Notes: generated from the sequence alone by a model not told the origin. A stretch of 64,000 nt of DNA from Methylococcales bacterium (GCA_028715725.1 JAQURG010000015.1:1-64000), one strand, 5' to 3'. Counted from the stretch's first letter, positions 25,806-34,722 are shown. Numbers and translations are program-made.

Positions 25806-25932
25806 TCCGCCCCCCTATAAAACGATGGCGTAGCCTCTTGTCTGTAAATATCCAAATAACCAAGTATGCCTTCCACGCTTTGGGCTTCAGGCCGAGGTGT
25901 CAGTTTTTAAAAATGATAAAAGAGGGAATGAT

Positions 25933-26544
25933 ATGTTCAGATGGCTGATTATTTTATTCATGACTACAGTTCTGTCGGGTTGCGGCTACAACACGTTACA
26001 GTCTACCGATGAAAATATCAAGGCCGCATGGGCGGAGGTATTGAATCAATACCAGCGCCGCGCTGACCTGGTGCCGAATCTGGTGAACGTAGTAAAAGGT
26101 TATGCTGCTCACGAAAAAGATGTGCTGACCCAGGTGACCGAAGCGCGCGCCCGAGTCGGAGCGATACAGGCGACACCGGAACTGCTCAATGACGAAGAGG
26201 CGTTCAGGAAATTCATTGCCGCACAAGGTCAAATGACCAGCGCCATTTCACGCCTGTTAGTAGTCGCAGAGAATTATCCTCAACTTAAAGCCGACAGTTT
26301 ATTCCGGGATTTACAGGCGCAACTCGAAGGCACGGAAAATCGCATTACGGTGGCGCGCAATCGCTATATCGGCGCAGTCAGGGAATATAACATCATAGTC
26401 AGGTCATTCCCTACCAATCTTACTGCAATGATATTCGGCCACAAGACCAAGCCCAGTTTTACAGTAGAGAATGAAAAAGCCATTTCGGAACCGCCTAAAG
26501 TGGATTTTGGCGCGCCTGCGCCGGCGATAGCTCCCGGCCGGTAA
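25933..26544 (+). CDS. LemA family lipoprotein
   Basis: A 203-aa protein starting MFRWLIILFMTTVLSGCG, a lipoprotein signal with lipobox LSGC. The LemA coiled-coil domain follows: IKAAWAEVLNQYQRRADLVP then NLVNVVKGYAAHEKDVLTQV and NRYIGAVREYNIIVRSFPTN. LemA proteins are membrane-anchored and commonly sit beside TPM-domain genes, as here. GAGGGA lies just before the ATG at 25933, favouring it over an upstream in-frame start at 25897. It is followed after 12 bp by the first TPM gene, in one operon. Confidence 0.9.
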   Translation: MFRWLIILFMTTVLSGCGYNTLQSTDENIKAAWAEVLNQYQRRADLVPNLVNVVKGYAAHEKDVLTQVTEARARVGAIQATPELLNDEEAFRKFIAAQGQMTSAISRLLVVAENYPQLKADSLFRDLQAQLEGTENRITVARNRYIGAVREYNIIVRSFPTNLTAMIFGHKTKPSFTVENEKAISEPPKVDFGAPAPAIAPGR

Positions 26545-26556
26545 GGTTAACCGATA

Positions 26557-27399
26557 ATGCTTCCATTAGTTCGCCTCAGCTGCGGTATTTTATTGCTGCT
26601 CCTGGTTGCAACAGTCCGGGCGCAGGTTGAAATCCCTGTGCTGTCTCATCGGGTTACCGATCTCACCGGCACTCTCAGCGGCCAGCAAGCTTCAACGCTC
26701 GAAAACAGGTTAGCCGCCTTCGAGGCCGAAAAAGGCAGCCAGATTGCCGTTCTGATCGTTCCGACAACCCAACCCGAAGATATCGCACAATTCGGCATAC
26801 GTGTTGCGGAAGCATGGAAAGTCGGACGCAAGAATATTGATGACGGCGTCATTTTAATTGTTGCTAAAGAAGACCGCAAATTACGGCTGGAAGTCGGTTA
26901 TGGTCTGGAAGGCGTTATTCCCGATGCCATAGCCAAGCGCATTATTGCTGAAACTATTACTCCGTTTTTTAAAAGAGGCGACTATGCCGGTGGCATAGAT
27001 GCAGGAATCACGCAGCTTATGCAACTGATCAAAGGTGAAACATTGCCTGCGCCGGCTAAAGCGCCGAGTGCACGGGTGGATGACGGGGCTTTCATGTTCA
27101 TCCTGCTTGGCGGCTTGATTGCAGGCTTTATACTCTCCGCTATAGTGGGCCGGTTTATGGGCGGATTATTCGCCGGATTTGGCGCAGGCGCAGTGGCCGC
27201 GCTCTTTTTCGGATTGAGTTTTGCGGTAGTGCTGATTGGACTTATGATTTTTTTCATCATCTCCATTCGCAATAGCGGTAGAGGCGGATGGTCGAGTGGC
27301 GGCGGAGGTTTCGGTGGCGGTTTTGGCGGAGGCAGTAGCGGATCATGGGGCGGCGGAGGCGGCAGGTTTGGCGGGGGAGGCGCATCAGGATCATGGTAA
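26557..27399 (+). CDS. TPM-domain membrane protein (YgcG-like)
   Basis: A 280-aa protein. A signal peptide (to about AQVEIP) is followed by the TPM domain at 30-150 (VTDLTGTLSG, GSQIAVLIVPTTQPEDIAQF, then LRLEVGYGLEGVIPDAIAKR). Two hydrophobic helices follow at about 178-235, then a Gly/Ser-rich tail with GGGFGGGFGGG. The architecture is that of YgcG/psb32-like proteins linked with LemA and membrane-protein turnover or repair. Its stop overlaps the start of the next TPM gene. Confidence 0.9.
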   Translation: MLPLVRLSCGILLLLLVATVRAQVEIPVLSHRVTDLTGTLSGQQASTLENRLAAFEAEKGSQIAVLIVPTTQPEDIAQFGIRVAEAWKVGRKNIDDGVILIVAKEDRKLRLEVGYGLEGVIPDAIAKRIIAETITPFFKRGDYAGGIDAGITQLMQLIKGETLPAPAKAPSARVDDGAFMFILLGGLIAGFILSAIVGRFMGGLFAGFGAGAVAALFFGLSFAVVLIGLMIFFIISIRNSGRGGWSSGGGGFGGGFGGGSSGSWGGGGGRFGGGGASGSW

Positions 27400-27899
27400 A
27401 CATTAAACGCTGGTTGATACACGCCTTTATGCCTCCTTGGCGCTGGAAACTGGCTTTTCCTGCACCCGTACTCAAGGATATTGAACAGGCGATAAAACAG
27501 TCCGAGCATCAACACAGCGGCGAGCTTCGTTTTGCCGTTGAAAATACACTCGCGCCCGGATGGGTATGGCGCGGCATGTCGGCGCGCCAACGTGCGGCAG
27601 AAATTTTTTCAAATTTGCGAGTATGGGACACTGAAGAAAACTGCGGCGTGTTAGTTTATTTGCTGTTGGCCGACAGGGAGGTTCATATTGTTGCTGACCG
27701 GGGCATTGCCACGCGCGTTCCTCAGGCTGAGTGGAATACGGTAGCGCAGGCTATGCAAAAAGAATTTCATTTAGGCGATTTTCGTCGTGGTTCACTTGAA
27801 GGCATTGAACGTATCACGGCAATGCTGGCCAGCCATTTTCCGCCCGGCGCTCATAATCCTAATGAGCTGTCCAACAGACCTGTCATTGTAAAAAGATAA
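27393..27899 (+). CDS. second TPM-domain protein
   Basis: A 168-aa protein without a signal peptide. After an amphipathic N-terminus (FMPPWRWKLAFPAP), a TPM-type domain includes HSGELRFAVENTL, NCGVLVYLLLADREVHIVAD, then RGIATRVPQAEW and FRRGSLEGIERI. The ATG at 27393 overlaps the TAA of the preceding gene (ATGGTAA), which fixes the start. It forms a LemA-TPM-TPM operon that probably works at the membrane. Confidence 0.85.
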   Translation: MVNIKRWLIHAFMPPWRWKLAFPAPVLKDIEQAIKQSEHQHSGELRFAVENTLAPGWVWRGMSARQRAAEIFSNLRVWDTEENCGVLVYLLLADREVHIVADRGIATRVPQAEWNTVAQAMQKEFHLGDFRRGSLEGIERITAMLASHFPPGAHNPNELSNRPVIVKR

Positions 27900-28335
27900 A
27901 TGCGGACTCTACGGTCGCGGCATACTCTATCGATCACGTCAGACTATTATCCTGCCGACTCTTCCGGGTAACTGAATTTGTTACCGAAAAATTTGCGTCG
28001 ATATCTACACATCAATGCAGGAGATAGAGTAAAGCAGAAGCATTCGCCGAGGAATTATCGATAGCTGCATGCTTATCTTAATCTGCACTCATTCAAGCAA
28101 GCTATTTATTACATACTTGTAGTCTGAGTTCCACCCCAAATCTGTCCGGAGCAGATTTGCATTAACCTGAAGGGCTTCGGGCGGCAAAGTCCGGAGTGAC
28201 TCGACAGAGCTCGAAGAGAATCCATGCCGGAATGTCGCCGCTTGACAGTCAGTATCAGGTTCAAACAAGCAAGTACATTGTTATTCTGTAACCTTTTCTT
28301 TTATACTTGTCAGCTAAATACATCAAGGAGCTACC
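27900..28335. other. intergenic stretch before the mtd genes
   Basis: About 435 bp with no gene. It contains the inverted repeat AAATCTG/CAGATTT around TCCGGAG (about 28138-28158), with a further TCCGGAG about 35 bp on. AAGGAG at 28325-28330 is a strong ribosome-binding site for the first mtd gene. The promoter of that operon is expected here, but I cannot place it. Confidence 0.4.
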
Positions 28336-29244
28336 ATGGAAAAACAATTCATTTTACACATGCTGACCACCGCCAAAAACCTCAGTCCATTTGACGTCAA
28401 TATGGCATTGGACGCCGGCTGGGTTTCAGCGCTGCCTTATACGAATGTCGAACCGAGTGAGGTTCAGGGATTGGTTCAGGACGCTATTTTTTCCCGCAGT
28501 ACGAAAAACTTGAAACGCACCGGCATCTTTATTGGCGGCCGCGATACCAAACAGGCGATGGATATGCTGAAGTTGGCTAAACGTTCAATGGTACCGCCTT
28601 TTGAAGTATCAGTTTTTGCTGATCCCAGCGGCGCATTTACGACCGCTGCCGGCATGGTGGCGGCTGTGGAGCATGAGTTAATGACAAAATTCAACACATC
28701 GCTGGCAGGAAAAAATATTCTGGCACTGGGCGGCACCGGGCCTGTGGGCCAGGCTGCGGCGGTTATTTCCGCACAAGCGGGCGCCAATGTAAGAATTATC
28801 GGCAGACAACTGGAGAAAGCTCAATACACGGCCGATATGTGCAGCAATGAATTTGGCGGCGGTAAAATTACCATTACTGCCGGCGCGGATGGAGACAAGG
28901 CTGACTATATAAAAACCGCCGATGTTGTTTTTGCAACAGGCGCTGCCGGCATTGAATTATTAAGCGCGCAACTTATTGCATCGGCCCCGCAACTGAAAGT
29001 AGCAGCCGATGTCAACGCTGTGCCGCCCGCAGGTATCGCCGGCGTTGACGCCTTCCATAACGGCACTCCTATTGAAGGATCAACCAGTGGAGCAGTCGGC
29101 ATAGGCGCCATGACAATCGGTAATATTAAATATCAGGCACAGAACCGCTTGTTGAAAAAAATGATAGATTCCGACAAGCCTGTTTACCTGCATTTCGAAC
29201 ATGCTTTTGAAGTGGCCAGAGACTATATTAAATCGAACGCTTAA
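28336..29244 (+). CDS. methylene-tetrahydromethanopterin dehydrogenase paralogue
   Basis: A 302-aa protein of the MtdA/MtdB family, which oxidises the methylene group on tetrahydromethanopterin (or tetrahydrofolate for MtdA) with NAD(P). It shares SPFDVNMALDAG, RTGIFIGGRD, VPPFEVSVFADPSGAFTTAA and ADVNAVPPAGI with the next gene. The nucleotide-binding loop is LGGTGPVGQAAAV. The segment after it (IIGRQLEKAQYTAD, then VFATGAAGIELL) looks more like MtdA than MtdB, so its cofactor or pterin preference may differ from its neighbour's. It is 27 bp from mtdB, in the same operon. Confidence 0.85.
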   Translation: MEKQFILHMLTTAKNLSPFDVNMALDAGWVSALPYTNVEPSEVQGLVQDAIFSRSTKNLKRTGIFIGGRDTKQAMDMLKLAKRSMVPPFEVSVFADPSGAFTTAAGMVAAVEHELMTKFNTSLAGKNILALGGTGPVGQAAAVISAQAGANVRIIGRQLEKAQYTADMCSNEFGGGKITITAGADGDKADYIKTADVVFATGAAGIELLSAQLIASAPQLKVAADVNAVPPAGIAGVDAFHNGTPIEGSTSGAVGIGAMTIGNIKYQAQNRLLKKMIDSDKPVYLHFEHAFEVARDYIKSNA

Positions 29245-29271
29245 TCACTTTATAAATACAGAGGATCCCAA

Positions 29272-30177
29272 ATGGAGAAACGTAGCATTCTGCACATGCT
29301 TGACCCGATGCCGCACAATAGTCCATTTGACGTCAATATGGCGATGGATGCAGGTTTTGATGTGCTCATGCCTTATAGCAATGTGAAGCTGGACAGCGTC
29401 TATGGACTTACTCAAGATGCCATTTTTTCACGCGGTCCGGCAGGCGTAAAGCGTACCGGCATTTTTATCGGAGGCCGGGATTTAGGATTGGCAATGGATA
29501 TGCTAAGCACCTGTCAACAAGCCATGGTTCCACCTTTCGAGGTCTCTGTGTTTGCTGATCCCAGTGGTGCTTTTACTACGGCGGCAGCTCTGGTGGCTTG
29601 CGTTGAGAAAGAGCTGAAAGAAAAGCACGGTAAGGAATTGAAAGACTGCAAGGCCCTGGTTTTTGGCGGTACCGGCCCTGTCGGCATCGCTACCGGCGTT
29701 ATCGCTTCATTAGCGGGCGCCGGGACCGCACTAGTTGACCATTTATCGATCGATACCGCCTATGATATTGCTGAAGCTTACAATCGCCGGTTTGGTTGCA
29801 CACTTAGCGGCGCATGCGCAAAATCTGAAGCCGATAAAGCTCAACTGATAGCCAATGCCGATATAATTTTTTGTACCGCCAAAGCAGGCGTTCAAGTGTT
29901 AAGCGCGGCAATACTGAAAGAAGCAAAACAACTGAAAGTAGCGGGGGATGTTAATGCGGTACCGCCATTGGGCATAGAAGGAATCAAGCGCAATGATTCA
30001 GGTGCGCCGTTAATTCATGCCGTCAATGGACAAGGCGCTGTGGGCGTAGGCGCTTTAGCGATAGGCAATGTTAAATATCAACTGCAAAATGAAATGCTGG
30101 GATTAATGCTGAAAACCGATAAACCTTTATATCTTGACTTTAGAGAAGCTTTTAACAAAGCCCGAGATATAGCGTAA
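29272..30177 (+). CDS. mtdB: methylene-tetrahydromethanopterin dehydrogenase MtdB
   Basis: A 301-aa protein close to the Methylobacterium MtdB pattern as I recall it: RSILHMLDPM, SPFDVNMAMDAGFD, NVKLDSVYGLTQDAIFSRG, FGGTGPVGIATGVIASLAGA, FCTAKAGVQVLSA and DVNAVPPLGIEGI. It catalyses NAD(P)-dependent oxidation of methylene-H4MPT in formaldehyde oxidation, in the cytoplasm. AGAGGATCCC lies before the ATG. It forms a tandem pair with the preceding paralogue. Confidence 0.92.
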   Translation: MEKRSILHMLDPMPHNSPFDVNMAMDAGFDVLMPYSNVKLDSVYGLTQDAIFSRGPAGVKRTGIFIGGRDLGLAMDMLSTCQQAMVPPFEVSVFADPSGAFTTAAALVACVEKELKEKHGKELKDCKALVFGGTGPVGIATGVIASLAGAGTALVDHLSIDTAYDIAEAYNRRFGCTLSGACAKSEADKAQLIANADIIFCTAKAGVQVLSAAILKEAKQLKVAGDVNAVPPLGIEGIKRNDSGAPLIHAVNGQGAVGVGALAIGNVKYQLQNEMLGLMLKTDKPLYLDFREAFNKARDIA

Positions 30178-30306
30178 TCCTGCCGTTTAAAAAAAAGTGC
30201 TTACAGATTGAACGCCCTTAAGTCATATTGCTTAACAAAATTTGTTTCGTCATGTTATAAATCACTGACTAAGCCGGATTCCGGTCAATAAAGGGAAAAG
30301 TAACAC

Positions 30307-31002
30307 ATGAATCAACATAACAGGATTTTATTTGCCGGAGATCCGCACGGGAATTTCAAGCCCTTAATTGCCGCCGTGCAAAAATATCAACCTGAAGCCG
30401 TTATTTTACTCGGCGATTATGATCTGGAAACGCCGCTGGAAAATTGTCTGGAAGATATTGCCAACTTAACCGAAATCTGGTGGATTGCCGGAAATCATGA
30501 CTTTGAATCACCCAAAAAATATAATAATCTGTTTCATTCCGCTTTTTCGCATAAAGATTTACACTTGAAAGTGACTGAAATAGCAGGACTTAGAATTGCG
30601 GGTTTAGGGGGTATTTTTTTAGGCAGAGTATGGTATCCTCCCCAACCCCCAAAATGGCTGGATAAAAAGCACTATCTATATCATCAGTCTGCCAGCACCA
30701 AACGTTCGGGTTTGTCATTAAAATATAAATCGGCAATCTGGCATGATGAATTTGAGCTTTTAAAAACACTGAAAGCGGATATTCTGGTAACGCATGAGGC
30801 ACCGGGATCGCATCGGCATGGCTTTCAGGCAATAGATGAATTAGCCATTGCAATGGGAGTAAAAAATATTTTTCATGGACATCTGCATGAAAATTATACG
30901 CGTACGATCAAACAAAATATTAATGTATTCGGCGTGGCTAATAATGCGGTCGCAGATCTATATGGTAAAACGCTCGAAAACGACTACCAGTTGCTTCAAT
31001 AA
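30307..31002 (+). CDS. metallophosphoesterase
   Basis: A 231-aa calcineurin-like phosphoesterase with the full set of metal-binding motifs in order: FAGDPHGN (residues 10-17), LLGDYD, IAGNHDFES, VTHEAPGSHRHG and FHGHLHEN. No signal peptide, so cytoplasmic. The substrate is unknown. It stands alone, 130 bp after mtdB, with AAAGGGAAA upstream of the ATG. Confidence 0.88.
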   Translation: MNQHNRILFAGDPHGNFKPLIAAVQKYQPEAVILLGDYDLETPLENCLEDIANLTEIWWIAGNHDFESPKKYNNLFHSAFSHKDLHLKVTEIAGLRIAGLGGIFLGRVWYPPQPPKWLDKKHYLYHQSASTKRSGLSLKYKSAIWHDEFELLKTLKADILVTHEAPGSHRHGFQAIDELAIAMGVKNIFHGHLHENYTRTIKQNINVFGVANNAVADLYGKTLENDYQLLQ

Positions 31003-31056
31003 TTACCCTTAAAGCGTCCGGTCGGCTGAAGCCGCCCTTATCCGCAGCTAAACTGG

Positions 31057-31096
31057 CAGCCAACACAGACGGCTTGAAAGCCGCCTGTGTTGGCTG
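31057..31096. repeat. strong hairpin between phosphoesterase and pabB genes
   Basis: CAGCCAACACAG (31057-31068) is the exact reverse complement of CTGTGTTGGCTG (31085-31096). Inside, CGGCTT faces AAGCCG-like sequence, so the whole 40 nt folds with very little loop. No T-run follows. It could slow or process the transcript, or be a palindromic repeat of the REP kind. Confidence 0.6.
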
Positions 31097-31147
31097 TATT
31101 GCCAGCGCTTGCGTTAAATCCATTTATCCATTCAGACAATTTATTTA

Positions 31148-32521
31148 ATGTCGCCACCGAAACAGCTTACCTTTCCGCTACCTTATTTTACAGATAGTGC
31201 AGCGCTCTTCTCCTCCATTGCCGGCGAGCCCTGGGCCATTTTTCTGGATAGTGGTTATCCTTACAGCAATCAGGGCCGATACGATATTATCGCTGCCGAC
31301 CCCGTATGTACCCTGGTTACACATGCCGATATAACCGAGATCACGCGTGACGGTTTGACGATAAAATCCAGTGCTGATCCTTTTGACTTGGTTAAACAAC
31401 AACTGATATCCAGTTTCAGTCACTGTGATGATTTACCCTTCAATGGCGGAGCAATCGGTTACTTTTCCTATGATTTGGCGCGCAGACTGGAGTCTTTACC
31501 GGCAATTGCCGAGGATGCGGAATATATTGCCGAAATGGCGGTGGGTATTTATGAATGGGCGGTCATTGTCGACCATCATCAGCAAAAAAGTTATTTGACA
31601 GGAATCATCGATGAACAACAAGGGCCGTCCTTAATAGCCCGGTTCAGCCGGTTGCCTGAACCGCAAGACCATGAGGCGTTTAACATCATTGGCGCTATTA
31701 ATTCGAATATGGACAAGGCTTTCTACGCCAAAGCCTTTAACCGGATTAAACAATATCTAAAGGAAGGCGATTGCTATCAGGTCAATCTGGCGCAACGCTT
31801 TGTTGCCGACTGCAAGGGCGATCCCTGGACCGCTTATCAAACATTGCGCAAGCTGAATGCGGCGCCGTTCAGTTGCTATCTTAATTTGCCTGAGGTTCAA
31901 ATCCTGAGTTCATCTCCGGAGCGTTTTTTGAAACTGACCAATGGTATTGTTGAAACCAAACCCATAAAAGGGACGCGGCCCAGAAAACAGAATGACGCCG
32001 AAGATCAGCAGCAAATACAACAACTGATGAACAGCGCCAAGGACAGAGCGGAAAACCTGATGATTGTCGATTTGTTGCGTAATGACATCAGCAAAACCTG
32101 TAAAAAGGGTTCAGTCAAGGTGCCGAAAATATTTGCCATAGAAAGTTATGCCACCGTGCATCACCTGGTCAGCACGGTAACCGGCGTACTATCAGAAAAT
32201 CAGCATGCACTGGATTTGTTAAGGAGCTGTTTTCCGGGCGGCTCAATTACTGGCGCGCCCAAAATTCGCGCCATGGAAATAATTGAAGAACTCGAACCCA
32301 ACAGGCGGGGCGTTTATTGCGGCACTATCGGTTGCATGGGGTTTAACGGTAATATGGACAGCAATATCGCCATCAGAACGCTGGTTCACTCGGACAACAC
32401 CATCCGTTTCTGGGCGGGTGGCGGCATTGTTAATGATTCCGTGGTTGAAGAGGAATATCAGGAAAGCTTTGATAAGGCCGCAGCCATGCTTGATTTATTG
32501 CAACAGTTTTCTGTGAAGTGA
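31148..32521 (+). CDS. pabB: aminodeoxychorismate synthase component I
   Basis: A 457-aa chorismate-utilising enzyme that makes 4-amino-4-deoxychorismate for p-aminobenzoate, the precursor of folate and methanopterin. The C-terminal chorismate-binding domain has LSSSPERFLKLTNG, KPIKGTRPRK (with the active-site Lys of PIKGT), AENLMIVDLLRND, and GSITGAPKIRAMEIIEELEP. The N-terminal 120 residues are the TrpE/PabB-like regulatory domain. Normal length. Its stop overlaps the next gene's GTG start. Confidence 0.92.
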   Translation: MSPPKQLTFPLPYFTDSAALFSSIAGEPWAIFLDSGYPYSNQGRYDIIAADPVCTLVTHADITEITRDGLTIKSSADPFDLVKQQLISSFSHCDDLPFNGGAIGYFSYDLARRLESLPAIAEDAEYIAEMAVGIYEWAVIVDHHQQKSYLTGIIDEQQGPSLIARFSRLPEPQDHEAFNIIGAINSNMDKAFYAKAFNRIKQYLKEGDCYQVNLAQRFVADCKGDPWTAYQTLRKLNAAPFSCYLNLPEVQILSSSPERFLKLTNGIVETKPIKGTRPRKQNDAEDQQQIQQLMNSAKDRAENLMIVDLLRNDISKTCKKGSVKVPKIFAIESYATVHHLVSTVTGVLSENQHALDLLRSCFPGGSITGAPKIRAMEIIEELEPNRRGVYCGTIGCMGFNGNMDSNIAIRTLVHSDNTIRFWAGGGIVNDSVVEEEYQESFDKAAAMLDLLQQFSVK

Positions 32522-33114
32522 TTGTTGTCAAGCTTGGCGGCAGCCTCACCGAATCAGACGCCCTGCTTCATTGCCTGGACAGTGTAGAGCAAAACTTCCC
32601 GCATGGGGGAATCATTATTGTTCCAGGCGGCGGCGCTTTTGCAGATCAGGTCCGGTTGGCGCAACAGCACTGGAAATTTGATGACCGAACCGCGCACAAA
32701 ATGGCGCTTTTAGCCATGCAGCAAATGGCCTTATTATTCCAGGGACTGAAAAGTCATTTTACAATCGCCGGCTCTTTAGCTGATATTCAAAAAATGTTAA
32801 ACCAGCAAAAAATCGTTATCTGGTCGCCCGACATTTCTGAACTTGATAAGGCCGGCATTCAGGCGTCGTGGGATATAACGTCAGACAGTCTGGCAGCCTG
32901 GTTGGCCGGAATACTTTCAGCCTCCAAGCTTATCCTGGTAAAGTCGGCCATTATTGACCCTGCTCTCAGCCTGCAAGAGCTCGCAAAACAAGGCGTTATT
33001 GATAAAGCTTTTTGCGTTTTTGCAATGCGCGGGTCTTTTAAACTAGACATAGTCAGTGCGGCCGAAATTTACCGCACAAATGGTTCACCCTGCCCTGCTT
33101 TGTCAACCACATAA
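32518..33114 (+). CDS. amino acid kinase family protein (MfnE-like)
   Basis: A 198-aa kinase of the aspartokinase/uridylate-kinase fold. VVKLGGSL at the N-terminus binds phosphate, and IIIVPGGGAFADQVR and TSDSLAAWLAG are further conserved segments. Short kinases like this are found in methylotrophs with H4MPT pathway genes and resemble archaeal MfnE, which makes the aminomethylfuran precursor diphosphate. The start is GTG at 32518, overlapping the pabB stop (GTGA). Its 3' end overlaps the convergent methyltransferase gene by 46 bp. The cofactor-biosynthesis role is inferred from context. Confidence 0.75.
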   Translation: MIVVKLGGSLTESDALLHCLDSVEQNFPHGGIIIVPGGGAFADQVRLAQQHWKFDDRTAHKMALLAMQQMALLFQGLKSHFTIAGSLADIQKMLNQQKIVIWSPDISELDKAGIQASWDITSDSLAAWLAGILSASKLILVKSAIIDPALSLQELAKQGVIDKAFCVFAMRGSFKLDIVSAAEIYRTNGSPCPALSTT

Positions 33115-33677
33115 AGCCTCGGTGCTGATGCTTTATCCTCTTTACTATGGAAAACCCTGATTTTGAATTGTTCTTTATCCAGCTGTTCACACCGGTTTTT
33201 AACCTCAACTGATTCCTGATCGCCGCCGGGATGGCCGGGGTAAGCCAGAATAGTGAGAATGCCATTGCCTGATAATAGCCGGCTGGCGACAGTCAATGCC
33301 GCCAATGTTGACTGTGTCTGCGTGATAATGCTTTTATCATTGCCTGGCAAATAGCCCAGATTAAACATAATTGCATCGATTCTTCCATGATCTTGCTCGG
33401 GGATTTTTTCGGCCATCTGAACATGGCTGGCTTGTACCAGAGTCAAAATGGATGAATCTCTGCCAATTCCGCAACAGGCTTCTACTCTTGCCCGTGTTGA
33501 ATCTATGGCCGCCTGCTGTATGTCAAAACCATAAACCCTGCCGGAGGGGCTTATCTGTTCGACAAGAAATGCGGTATCGTAGCCATTGCCGACCGTTGCG
33601 TCGATGGCAATGCCGCCAGCTTGAAGCCTTTCTCTGATGAGATTATGGGCTATTTTAGCTAATGAAATGTGTTGCAT
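33069..33677 (-). CDS. YtqB/MnmM-like SAM-dependent methyltransferase
   Basis: A 202-aa class I methyltransferase of the 'rRNA methylase' Pfam type. The SAM motif is AIDATVGNGYDTAFL (residues 24-38), followed by VYGFDIQQAAID and IMFNLGYLPGNDKS, with LAYPGHPGGDQE near the end. The Bacillus relative YtqB is MnmM, which methylates aminomethyl-uridine-34 of tRNA to mnm5U. The upstream overlapping gene is an MnmC-oxidase-like FAD enzyme, which would supply exactly that substrate, so the tRNA role is a good inference. The start overlaps the end of that gene by 23 bp. Confidence 0.8.
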   Translation of the reverse strand: MQHISLAKIAHNLIRERLQAGGIAIDATVGNGYDTAFLVEQISPSGRVYGFDIQQAAIDSTRARVEACCGIGRDSSILTLVQASHVQMAEKIPEQDHGRIDAIMFNLGYLPGNDKSIITQTQSTLAALTVASRLLSGNGILTILAYPGHPGGDQESVEVKNRCEQLDKEQFKIRVFHSKEDKASAPRLYVVDKAGQGEPFVR

Positions 33678-34719
33678 AGTGACGTTGAATAGAAGAAATA
33701 ACGGGAGCGCCGTTCAGTAAGACGTCAGCAAAATGCCGGCTAAACCACGGTATCTGCAGACTGCCTTTAGCGCCGAAACCATTAAAAATAGTCAGTTGCG
33801 GATATTGTGGATGATGGCCGATGAATGGTTGTTTATCCAGAGTACAGGGCCGAATATTGGCTTGATGGCTTATCAGAGTGGCTTGCGCCAAATCGGCTGA
33901 GACCGGCTTGAGGGCGTTCAGCAAGTCACTTTTGCCTTGCTCTGTAGGCAGGCTATTCAGATTTTCCCGATCAAATGTTGAACCGATACGGATGTGACGA
34001 TTATTTAGAGGAATTAACCAGTTGCCGTAATTAAGGATTTTATCCGGCAATTCAGTTCGATGCTCCAGCGTTAATATCTCCCCTTTTACCGGTTGAAACG
34101 GCAGCCAGGAAAACCAGCAATTATTAGCTGCGCGATGGCCTTCACAAAAAATAATCTGTTTTGGTGAAATGCCCTGCCACCTTAATTCAGGATGAAATTG
34201 AATGTCCCGGTAATCAAAATCAGCCAGGCGGTAACAATTTTTGGCTATAAAAAAATCTTTCAGACAACTTAATAACGGCCGGGTTAATAAATAGCCGGTT
34301 TGTTCTTGCTGAAGGAAACCAAAGGGCGTGGAAAGATTATCGAAAACTTGCCCCGGCGGTATAACTGCGCCCAGATAATTCTGATATTCAGGCTTATCAA
34401 GTTTTTTTATACAGTGCATTAGCTCCTTATCGCTGCGAAAAAGCCGCAACATCGGTTTTTCTATATAAAAAGTTTGCTTAAAGAAATCAGCCAGATGCGA
34501 GTAACTTTGCTTTGCCGCAGGCAAAAACCTATCTATATCAGTAGTTTTTACAAAGCGCATTCCCGTAACCGGATTAATCAGTCCCGCCGCAACCTGCGAA
34601 GCATTTTCTCTGCCATTATCGATAATGACGACGCTGCAATCCCGCTGCATCAATTCCCATGCCAGCAAACTGCCCGCCAGTCCCTGGCCGACAATCAGGA
34701 AGTCGATATTCACCGTCAA
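33655..34719 (-). CDS. FAD-dependent oxidoreductase (MnmC-oxidase/glycine-oxidase-like)
   Basis: A 354-aa DAO-type flavoprotein. The FAD-binding loop is IVGQGLAGSLLAWELMQR at the N-terminus. AAGLINPVTGMRFVKTTDID is a segment I recognise from the MnmC oxidase domain, and GEILTLEHR, HIRIGSTFDREN and NGFGAKGSLQIPW follow. In E. coli the MnmC oxidase domain removes the carboxymethyl group of cmnm5U34. Here it is a separate gene overlapping the MnmM-like gene, which suggests a two-protein version of MnmC. Glycine oxidase is the alternative. It starts 3 bp after the stop of the upstream phosphatase gene. Confidence 0.75.
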   Translation of the reverse strand: MTVNIDFLIVGQGLAGSLLAWELMQRDCSVVIIDNGRENASQVAAGLINPVTGMRFVKTTDIDRFLPAAKQSYSHLADFFKQTFYIEKPMLRLFRSDKELMHCIKKLDKPEYQNYLGAVIPPGQVFDNLSTPFGFLQQEQTGYLLTRPLLSCLKDFFIAKNCYRLADFDYRDIQFHPELRWQGISPKQIIFCEGHRAANNCWFSWLPFQPVKGEILTLEHRTELPDKILNYGNWLIPLNNRHIRIGSTFDRENLNSLPTEQGKSDLLNALKPVSADLAQATLISHQANIRPCTLDKQPFIGHHPQYPQLTIFNGFGAKGSLQIPWFSRHFADVLLNGAPVISSIQRHYATHFIS

Positions 34720-34722
34720 CCC

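Noticed and set aside
26982..27590. A 202-aa proline-rich minus-strand ORF
   Set aside because: It is the antisense shadow of the Gly-rich tail of the TPM protein; its poly-Pro runs mirror the glycine codons.
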